64,000 bases of DNA from Bartonella sp. M0177 (GTDB lineage: Bacteria; Pseudomonadota; Alphaproteobacteria; Rhizobiales; Rhizobiaceae), in the NCBI RefSeq assembly GCF_016102285.1, contig NZ_JACFOY010000001.1, positions 2,046,001 through 2,110,000 on the forward strand, written 5' to 3'. A program made the position numbers and the translations under genes. The notes beneath the pieces are model-generated. The model was not told the DNA's origin and did no database searches. It saw nothing but the letters and a program-made list of their open reading frames with translations. Within the stretch, counting starts at the first letter, position 1; each line of letters begins with the position of its first letter. Positions 1-6,975 of the stretch are shown here, piece by piece.

Positions 1-973
1 AGCTATTCTGGATCACTTCGACAATTTGTCTTGTCGCTTCACCATTTGCCGTGACAGTCGACAACATTGCATCGACAGAACGCTTGTTGTTTTCCGATTG
101 TTCGGACACAACCTCCAGCATTTTGTCCATGGTTTGCTGTTGAGCAGCCTGCCCTTCGACGAAGCTACTGGATATTTCAATAAATTTTCCGGTATCTTCA
201 TGAGAAAACTCGACATGACGGGAAAGAACTGCTGCCAATCTGTTGATCGCACGTGTTGTCGCGTCGATTGTGCCGGTCTCGCCAGCCATTTTGGAAGCTT
301 CTTCACCGCTTGCAACAAACGACCATTTTTCGATATCGTAAACAATACCTTCTGTTGTACGTCCCATGAAATGGGCAATCAAACCGGTACAAATAGATGA
401 CCCCAGACCGAACATGGATGACGAAAACGCGGTTGCCATACCACCGAGAGGTGCTGCCAGCGAATTGACCAGCGACTTCGCCTGGATTTCATCAGCCGAC
501 GACAAAACGTTGATAGACCCGCGAATACCTTCCATAGTAAATGTCAGACCGAAAAACGTACCGAGCAAGCCCATGGAAATAACAGCACCGGCTGCATAGA
601 ACAGAAAATCCACCCGCCAGTCCAACGCCGAAGAAACCAGTGAGATTGCGGAATTTCTTTCATCTTCATTAAAGCTGATAAGATCGCGCAATCGACCGCG
701 CAACAACCGCATATAGCCTTTTAAAACCGGCTCTTCACTATCGCGCGGAAAATTCCCTTTGAATTCTACCCACTGTTTCACCCCTGATTTGAGGTAGAAC
801 ATTGTGTAAATTGCATAAACAAGGACGATCGCGTCGAATACAGCAATGATGCTATTAAAAATAATGTTATGCGCCACAAAATCGCCGTGAAACACCACGG
901 TGTAAACAAGCGCAAAGAGCGACAGAAGCGCAAGCACCAATGAAAAATACAGTACAGAACGAGTAGATCTCAT
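1..973 (-). CDS. MotA/TolQ/ExbB-family proton-channel protein, partial (3' end beyond window)
   Basis: I translated this from the minus strand. The ATG at 973 has AAGGGG six bases upstream, and the frame stays open to the left edge (324 codons), so the C-terminus is missing. Four hydrophobic segments are visible at about residues 7-28, 37-60, 121-146 and 173-203. Segments three and four carry the MotA/ExbB signature: GLLGTFFGLTF near 136-145 and PLGGMATAFSSSMFGL near 175-190. After residue 205 the chain turns charged and helical, suggesting a cytoplasmic tail. In this family such proteins form the ring of an ion-driven stator with a MotB/TolR/ExbD-like partner, which would lie outside the window. 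The neighbourhood (giant type I adhesin) suggests a SiiB-like role. A ZorA-like or generic stator role is the alternative. Family assignment is firm, role is inference. Confidence 0.8.
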   Translation of the reverse strand, partial: MRSTRSVLYFSLVLALLSLFALVYTVVFHGDFVAHNIIFNSIIAVFDAIVLVYAIYTMFYLKSGVKQWVEFKGNFPRDSEEPVLKGYMRLLRGRLRDLISFNEDERNSAISLVSSALDWRVDFLFYAAGAVISMGLLGTFFGLTFTMEGIRGSINVLSSADEIQAKSLVNSLAAPLGGMATAFSSSMFGLGSSICTGLIAHFMGRTTEGIVYDIEKWSFVASGEEASKMAGETGTIDATTRAINRLAAVLSRHVEFSHEDTGKFIEISSSFVEGQAAQQQTMDKMLEVVSEQSENNKRSVDAMLSTVTANGEATRQIVEVIQNS

Positions 974-1918
974 AAATAACCCCTTTTGATGCAGCTCCTG
1001 CACCGAAAAAACATTCTACCCCCCACCGCTACAAACGGCTTTTCCGCCAATTGACCATATTGACGAAATTTTTCCCATCTGCGCGCCCAAACTCCACAAT
1101 TCAAGAATCATAGAACGTTTTAATGAGTTAACAAATTTTTGCAAGATATGGTGAATTTTTAGTTAACAACAAAATTAATACGAAATATCAATTTGTTAAA
1201 AAGTTTTTCGCTTTATTTACAGTCATTCTAAACTAAAATTGTGATTCACTTTCTGTTACAATCCCCATATCCCTGAACATGTAGGTGAAAATTTTTCTTT
1301 AAACATTTAATCGGCTATCTATCTTTGTTTTGCAACCCGATCTGTTCACATTTTCGTATGTTAACGAGTTATATCGCACACAATAAATAATTATTTTAGT
1401 TGTAAAATATATTATATAAATTTGAATTATTAATTATGAACAGTATTATTTATATTTATTTTATAATAACTTTCGTTTTTTAACTTTTTTATTTTTATAT
1501 TATAAATTATGTTTCTATAATATCAATTTTTCAACTAATTCGTGAAATGATAACTCGTATTTACATTGATTATTTATTTTACAGTCGCCTAAAGAGCTTT
1601 AATATGAAAATTTCATGAATGAAAATAACGATTGCCGACTTTGCTTCTGGCTGTTCATGAAGCGAGCTTAAGGGAGGATACGTTACAAAATGCTATGTTT
1701 CTTCCTGTCCTAAAAAGACCATTATGTCATTTTGTTATAACATGGGTTTATATGTTTCGCCCCTGAAGTCATCTTTTATCCTGATTAATCCCCTCTGTTC
1801 TTAGAGACAAAAGGCGAAAATGAATAAAAAGCGCCGCATCAGTTCGCTTGCGTGAATCAATGCGGTATAATCACCCTAAAATCAGACAATTGAAACGTTA
1901 TAGTCCGCTTCAAATTCA
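974..1918. other. Long AT-rich intergenic block without a recognisable gene
   Basis: About 945 bases with no convincing reading frame. The part from about 1290 to 1620 is extremely AT-rich, with long runs of A/T and short palindromic TTAATTATGAA-type stretches. A purine-rich GGGAGGATACG followed by a seven-codon frame occurs near 1672-1713, but it is too short to call. The block lies upstream of the MotA-like gene, so it should hold that gene's promoter. I see no specific operator. Confidence 0.6.
1831..1866 (-). terminator. Possible hairpin downstream of the octad-repeat gene
   Basis: CCGCAT and ATGCGG arms enclose a smaller TTC/GAA pairing just past the stop of the octad-repeat gene. There is no strong T-tract on the minus strand, so this is a weak terminator candidate. 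Confidence 0.25.
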
Positions 1919-2329
1919 TTACCTGCGTTTCAGCGCCAGTTCCAAGTCCTTTTTCAGTTCCTGTTCAAAGTCCCGCTTGAGCTGCTGGGACAAATCACGT
2001 TCGATTTGCTGTGCCAAATCCCGTTTCAGTTGTTCTGCCAAATCTCTTTTTAACTGCTGTGTCAGGTCCCGTTTGAGTTGCTGTAACAAATCCCGTTCGA
2101 GCGGCTGCACCAAATCCCGCTTGAGTTCCTCTGCCAAATCCTTTTTGAGCTGTTGGCTCACGTCCCATTTAAGGTCATGCGCCAAGTCGCGTCTGAGCTG
2201 CTCTGCCAAACCCCGCTTCAGTTGCTCGGACAAATCCCGTTCGATCTGCTGCGCCAGATCTTTCTTGAGCTCCTGTGCCAACTCCTTTTTCAGCACTTCC
2301 ACCAAATCCCTTTTGAGCTGCTGGTCCAA
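1919..2329 (-). CDS. Octad-repeat protein: sixteen tandem 8-residue units
   Basis: 136 residues. After an initial Met-Asp the protein is sixteen consecutive octads of consensus QQLKRDLA, then a final LALKRR. Position 3 is Leu/Ile and position 7 Leu/Val/Phe, with Lys/Arg at 4-5 and Asp/Glu at 6 in nearly every unit. No ATG is available: a TAG stop lies in frame nine codons upstream, and the only sensible start is TTG at 2329 with AGGGGA about nine bases before it. The protein should be helical, highly charged and amphipathic. Leucines spaced 4-4 do not fit a heptad coiled coil. No signal peptide or membrane segment is seen. The 24-bp DNA units make all frames nearly stop-free, which explains long antisense frames here. 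Function unknown. It sits between the MotA-like gene and a membrane-protein gene, all on the same strand. Confidence 0.65.
   Translation of the reverse strand: MDQQLKRDLVEVLKKELAQELKKDLAQQIERDLSEQLKRGLAEQLRRDLAHDLKWDVSQQLKKDLAEELKRDLVQPLERDLLQQLKRDLTQQLKRDLAEQLKRDLAQQIERDLSQQLKRDFEQELKKDLELALKRR
1925..2324. repeat. 24-bp in-frame tandem repeat (minisatellite)
   Basis: About sixteen degenerate copies of a 24-base unit; on the plus strand each reads roughly CAAATCCCGTTTGAGCTGCT with four more bases. Because the unit is a multiple of three, slippage would change protein length by whole octads without a frameshift. Confidence 0.85.
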
Positions 2330-2646
2330 AGTCCCGTCTCCCCTGAATGTTGACTATTCGAATAAATTTTGAATGGCCGGATGATATGTCAACTCAAGGG
2401 CTAAATAAAGAACAATAAGGCGAAACGGCTTTGTCTTGAGCGAACAAATCTTTTTTCATCCATAAAGACAAAAAATCTTGATTTTGCCAATTATACCGAC
2501 AGAGAAGAACTATTTACGCTCAGAACGCTTGAATTTTACTACAGAACAAAATGGACAAGACGATCTAGTGAAACCGAAAACGGGAAAATTTCACTGAATT
2601 ACAAATACAAAATCACTTAAACGCAAATTGTGGAAAAAGCCGGTAT
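2330..2646. other. AT-rich spacer between the octad-repeat and 969-residue genes
   Basis: About 317 bases with no supported gene. It contains the TTG start region of the octad-repeat gene and A/T-rich sequence. I find no terminator or operator I can defend. Confidence 0.5.
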
Positions 2647-5556
2647 CTAGTGGGTATTTTTCTCGTTGAATTTATCAAAGAGTTCCTGGTTTTGTGGACC
2701 TTTGTTCAGAACAAACAAGGCTGTTCTACCATCATTGAAAGTGGCCGGGAAACCGAACACTACCGCATGTCCGAGAAAATTTTCGTTATAGTCTTTATCA
2801 TCGGGAACGAACCGTAAAGACGCTATGAAATTATTCTCGAAAAGATTGGCAACAGTTGTTGAGGCCTGACTATTGAGGATATTGGTTTTGTCGCCAAAAT
2901 AAATGCCGCGAACACCGACAACCGAACTTCTATCCACGCCTTCGAATTGGGTAAAAGACAAATCGATGAGATGCGTCGCATCGAGGTTTTCACGATAATT
3001 TTTACGAATGCTCATTCGCACGCCCATTTGGCCATCCGTTGTTGTGAAATCTGCGACGAGAGCGGTTTCGTCATAAGGATTTTCCGCACTATGAGGCGGC
3101 CTGAGCGTCCATGCCACTGCCCCCTCCAATTTGCGCTCTATGCCGTTTTTGTCTTTCATCAACATACTGGCATCAGCGCGTTTTCTTGTCCGGATTTGCG
3201 CATCTTGAGGATTGACACCATTCACGCCTTTTGTTTTCGGCGGTTCCAACATTGCTTGTTGATAAGGACTTTGAACACCATTCGGATTGACAGCCGCCGA
3301 CGGCAAATCAACGTCTTTTCTTGTTTTCTCGAGCGGGCGGGATGACATGTCAGAACCTGAAGCTTTTGAAAGTGTTTTGCCGACTTCAGGATTTGCAACG
3401 TCATGATCTGCATCGGCCAAGCTAAGCGCTTGCGCCGCTTGGTTATCCGAAGCTGAAGAATTGATGGCCGAAGTAGCCGACAAATCGAAAGTCCGGCTAT
3501 CACCACCAATATTTACGGATGAGAAAACCGGTACATTGCCCCGCCAGAAATAATAGACCCCGCTCGATAATACACACGCAGCCAGAATACCGGCAGCAAA
3601 ACTCCCTTTGCCCCTGATATTTTCGCGTATCGCATGCGATAGAGCTTTGTAAGTCGGTTGTCTCCAGAACCTTTTTTGGCGGCGGGCATCAAAAGACAAG
3701 TCCTTCGGAAAAAGATCCTGTTCGAATTGCTTGGACTGCGTTTGACCCAACGCTTTCGATTGCGACCGGGTTTCTGACGGAGCCTTGCGGTTCGAGTTTT
3801 CGTCCGATGTGGCTGTGTTATTCGTCTGTTGCTCGAAGAGATCGGCGTCCCGCTTGTCATATTTGACAATAAAATCCGGAATTGGCGGTACATTGTCCAG
3901 CTCATCCCTGTTATTTTCAGGGAAACTCTGTCTTGTCTCCTCGTCAGGAATTTTGCTCGCAAATTCTATCTCGTTTAAAGCAAAAAGATTTCCGTTATCG
4001 AAAACGGTTTGTGGATATGTTGTCCGGTTGCGATCGGTGTTACTTCCAACACCATTGAAGAAAACATTTTTTGCGTCATTTTTCAAAGGAGCGACAAATA
4101 TTTTCTGTTCCGGAGATCTGCCGTTCATGCCGGTAGCGGAGGCAGCAGTGTTTGATAATCCTCTCCCTGACGGCGCCGATATTATCGGCCGCGGCAGAGG
4201 TGAGGCAGTAACCACGGTTTCTCTTTTGAACAAACGCCGCTCCAATTCCTTCATTTGCTCATCCACCGATATTTTCCGGCCTGCCGCAGGATCGGGCTGA
4301 TTTGACACGTTGAATTGTTCCACCGCGACCGTTTCATCAAGAAAATAAATGTCGGGGGTGGCAGCGTAACCGCCAACATTGCCATATCCGGCTTGTTGAG
4401 CTTGTTGACCGGATGGCGCGCGCTTGCCTTCATTCTTCTTAACGCCGGATGTTGCTTGATAGGACTGTGACCGAGCAGCATTTTCCCACGGCCTTTCAGG
4501 CTGTCTTTTTGAAAACGCCCCATCCGGTAGGAACGATCTTGCAGCGTTCATCGGCGCCTCACCATTCCCCATTGACTGTCTGTGCCCGTCACGACCTGTT
4601 TGAACACCGGCTTGAGGAAACCGGTTTATATTATTGACCGAAGGTCTGTTACCACGCTCACCATTCAATGGAAAAAATTGTCCCCCTTGGATTGCGGCCT
4701 GACGGTTTGCGGTTGGGGCGTTGCCGGTATTAAGTGAAGACTGTCTAAAACCATTCGTGATCGAACCGGAAAGACTATAATAAGGCCTATTTTCTTTTAG
4801 GAAATTTTGCTGCCATGGCATATTTTGCGGGAGTTCGCCTTGCGAAATTTGCTGTGCTCCGGCGTCGGAAAATAGAGCATTATTGCGGGCATTAACCGAT
4901 TGTAAATTCGCCTGCCGGCCCAGAGAGGGGGTTACTTTTCTTTCTCTACCTTCGATAAATGCTTCGATTTCATTATCATCTTCTGCATATAAATTCCGTT
5001 CACGGGACAAATCATTATTATTGAGAGCTGCCGATTGATTACTGTCGCTTTGACGTGAAGCTCTGCGGGCGGCAAAATCGATCAAATGCGGATTATCGGT
5101 TAAGCCTTGTGCGCCATTTGCCGCTGCGTTACGGTCTTTGAAATTGAAAAGGCCGATAACATCGGTCATTGACAGTTCATCGTTTTTGAACGACCAATAT
5201 CTGAACATATTTTGGCTGGAAGCCAATTGCCGCAAGCGGCCGTGATCAACTGCCACCTCGCGTTTTGTACCGAAATAATCCGGTAAATATGCCTGATAGG
5301 CGAAATGGCAGGGAACCCCATTTTCCTCCAACACGAAATATTCCGGCCGTAGAAGATAAGAAGCCTCGACCTCGCATATCGCAGCCTCCAGCCTCAACAT
5401 ATATGAATGCTGGACAATATCGGGCGCGTTCATTTCATTCAGCTTCGATTTGATAGCCAAACGCGTTTTTTCATAAATAAGCTGCCGACCGTCCGAATTC
5501 GGACGCGATTTTTGTCGTTCAATCGAATGCCTGAGCAGCTTTGGAATGTTGATCAT
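2647..5556 (-). CDS. Single-pass membrane protein with Gln/Asn-rich middle, unknown function
   Basis: 969 residues. The N-terminal ~130 residues are a charged, folded-looking domain (IPKLLRHSIERQK, later RQLIYEKTRLAIKSKLNE). About 150-640 is low-complexity, rich in Gln, Asn, Ser, Arg and Pro. A single membrane segment lies near 648-670 (FAAGILAACVLSSGVYYFW). After a polar linker, the last ~190 residues (from RTRKRADASMLMKDKNG) form a second domain ending in TALFVLNKG. From memory, the N- and C-terminal domains resemble a widespread uncharacterised Rhizobiales membrane-protein family whose members are usually much shorter. The long disordered middle is then the unusual part. Topology is probably N-in, C-periplasmic. 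The start has no strong ribosome-binding site. Function unknown; any link to the neighbouring secretion operon is by position only. Confidence 0.75.
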   Translation of the reverse strand: MINIPKLLRHSIERQKSRPNSDGRQLIYEKTRLAIKSKLNEMNAPDIVQHSYMLRLEAAICEVEASYLLRPEYFVLEENGVPCHFAYQAYLPDYFGTKREVAVDHGRLRQLASSQNMFRYWSFKNDELSMTDVIGLFNFKDRNAAANGAQGLTDNPHLIDFAARRASRQSDSNQSAALNNNDLSRERNLYAEDDNEIEAFIEGRERKVTPSLGRQANLQSVNARNNALFSDAGAQQISQGELPQNMPWQQNFLKENRPYYSLSGSITNGFRQSSLNTGNAPTANRQAAIQGGQFFPLNGERGNRPSVNNINRFPQAGVQTGRDGHRQSMGNGEAPMNAARSFLPDGAFSKRQPERPWENAARSQSYQATSGVKKNEGKRAPSGQQAQQAGYGNVGGYAATPDIYFLDETVAVEQFNVSNQPDPAAGRKISVDEQMKELERRLFKRETVVTASPLPRPIISAPSGRGLSNTAASATGMNGRSPEQKIFVAPLKNDAKNVFFNGVGSNTDRNRTTYPQTVFDNGNLFALNEIEFASKIPDEETRQSFPENNRDELDNVPPIPDFIVKYDKRDADLFEQQTNNTATSDENSNRKAPSETRSQSKALGQTQSKQFEQDLFPKDLSFDARRQKRFWRQPTYKALSHAIRENIRGKGSFAAGILAACVLSSGVYYFWRGNVPVFSSVNIGGDSRTFDLSATSAINSSASDNQAAQALSLADADHDVANPEVGKTLSKASGSDMSSRPLEKTRKDVDLPSAAVNPNGVQSPYQQAMLEPPKTKGVNGVNPQDAQIRTRKRADASMLMKDKNGIERKLEGAVAWTLRPPHSAENPYDETALVADFTTTDGQMGVRMSIRKNYRENLDATHLIDLSFTQFEGVDRSSVVGVRGIYFGDKTNILNSQASTTVANLFENNFIASLRFVPDDKDYNENFLGHAVVFGFPATFNDGRTALFVLNKGPQNQELFDKFNEKNTH

Positions 5557-5803
5557 TGTAGCGCGCTATTTCCATCTGGATAACAATAGAAGCCGAATAA
5601 TTTGCACTAGAGCTGTTTTTCATTACCCCATAATTCGATAATTTAAACTAAAACCATCGTCTACTCTATATTTTTCACATAGAAAATTATGAAAAATTAC
5701 CATACAATCCTCTTATTATGTTTCTATTATAGTATAACAACTCGTTGTTTTTATAAAAATATTTAGTCGGCTTATTATTAATATCAAATTTTTAATTCAC
5801 ACG

Positions 5804-6973
5804 TCACCGTTCCCGCAACGCTTCTTTTGCGCGATTGAGCGGCTTTATCAAATAATCCATTACGGTTTTTTGACCGGTACTGATTTCAGCAGTCGCAACC
5901 ATTCCCGGAATAATCTGATGGCGTTTTCCGTCCTTGGTTTCGAGATAGCTATGATCGGTCAGAATATAGGCCCGATAATAATAAATCCGCTTGTCGACAT
6001 CATCTTCGATTGAATCGGGCGAAACCATCTGCACATGACCGGGAAGCGAACCATAAATTGCTGAATCATAGGCAGTGATTTTGACATTTGCCGGCTGGTC
6101 TTTGTGAATGAAAGCGATATCGCGCGGGTTCAATTTTGCCTCTATGAGAAGCTGGTCGCCCAAAGGCACAATTTCCATCAATGTTCCGCCAGGGGCAACA
6201 ACCCCGCCAATCGTTGTAACGCGGATATCTTTGACAATTCCATTGGTCGGAGAACGGATGACTGTGCGCGTCAACTGGTCGGCCAATCCTTCTCTGGTTT
6301 TCAATAGCGGCTCGAGATCGGCCATTGTTTTGGTATAATCACCGCGTAAAGCAACAAAATATTCATTTTTTGTCGCCGCAAGTTTTGATGACAATTCGGC
6401 CGCATTCTGCTGCAATTTCAACACCTCGACCTCGCTTGCAGCACCTGTTTTCAGCAAAGGTTTGGCAATTTCCACTTCGTCTTGCGCAAGTTTCAACTGC
6501 TCCGTCAGATTAAGTACATTTTCCTTGAAGGCCTGACGATTGGTGAAAAAAAGCTCGGTTTCGCGGTCAATAACATCTTTTTTATCGCGAATTTCCTCGG
6601 GATAATTGACACTGTTCTGATAATTCATTTCGGCAAAAAGACGTGCAGCCCGCGCCTGAAGGGCAACGATCTTGGCTAGAGTTTCATCGACATTGGACTT
6701 TGCCTTTGCCGGATCAAGAGCAGCAAGAACCTGCCCTTCGCGAACCTCGTCGCCCTCTCTCACCGAAAGTTCGGCAAGAATGCCGCCCTCGAGATTCTGG
6801 ATAATCTGGCCTTTGGAAGCGGGCATCACTTTGCCCTCGCCGATTGCGACTTCATTCAAAACGGCGAAATAGGACCAGATCATGAAAATGACAATCATCG
6901 CGATGATGATCCAAAGGATCAATCTTGCTCTCTCATTGATACCGTGAACTTTTACCAGTGAATCGACATTCAT
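5804..6973 (-). CDS. HlyD-family periplasmic adaptor of type I secretion system
   Basis: 389 residues, the last gene of the adhesin operon; its ATG is two bases after the stop of the ABC exporter gene. A short cytoplasmic N-terminus is followed by one membrane anchor at about 17-40 (LILWIIIAMIVIFMIW). Then comes the barrel-sandwich half-motif IIQNLEGGILAELSVREGDEV, a long coiled-coil hairpin around 100-210, the second half-motif (VIRSPTNGIVKDI) and a C-terminal beta domain ending in PGMVATAEISTGQKTVMDYL. This is the complete layout of HlyD/LapC adaptors, of normal length. It should bridge the inner-membrane exporter and the TolC-like duct to move the giant adhesin out in one step. Confidence 0.95.
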   Translation of the reverse strand: MNVDSLVKVHGINERARLILWIIIAMIVIFMIWSYFAVLNEVAIGEGKVMPASKGQIIQNLEGGILAELSVREGDEVREGQVLAALDPAKAKSNVDETLAKIVALQARAARLFAEMNYQNSVNYPEEIRDKKDVIDRETELFFTNRQAFKENVLNLTEQLKLAQDEVEIAKPLLKTGAASEVEVLKLQQNAAELSSKLAATKNEYFVALRGDYTKTMADLEPLLKTREGLADQLTRTVIRSPTNGIVKDIRVTTIGGVVAPGGTLMEIVPLGDQLLIEAKLNPRDIAFIHKDQPANVKITAYDSAIYGSLPGHVQMVSPDSIEDDVDKRIYYYRAYILTDHSYLETKDGKRHQIIPGMVATAEISTGQKTVMDYLIKPLNRAKEALRER

Positions 6974-6975
6974 CG

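Noticed and set aside
1848-2372. 174-codon plus-strand Ser/Cys-rich repeat frame opposite the octad gene
   Set aside because: The 24-bp repeat keeps every frame open. The plus-strand product is Cys/Ser/Lys-rich without a ribosome-binding site, while the minus-strand reading gives a regular amphipathic repeat with a good site.
1-5556. Zorya anti-phage system (ZorA-like protein next to unknown genes)
   Set aside because: Only a MotA-like N-terminal part is visible, and neither the octad-repeat nor the 969-residue protein resembles ZorB-E. It cannot be excluded until the left flank is seen, so it is kept only as an alternative.
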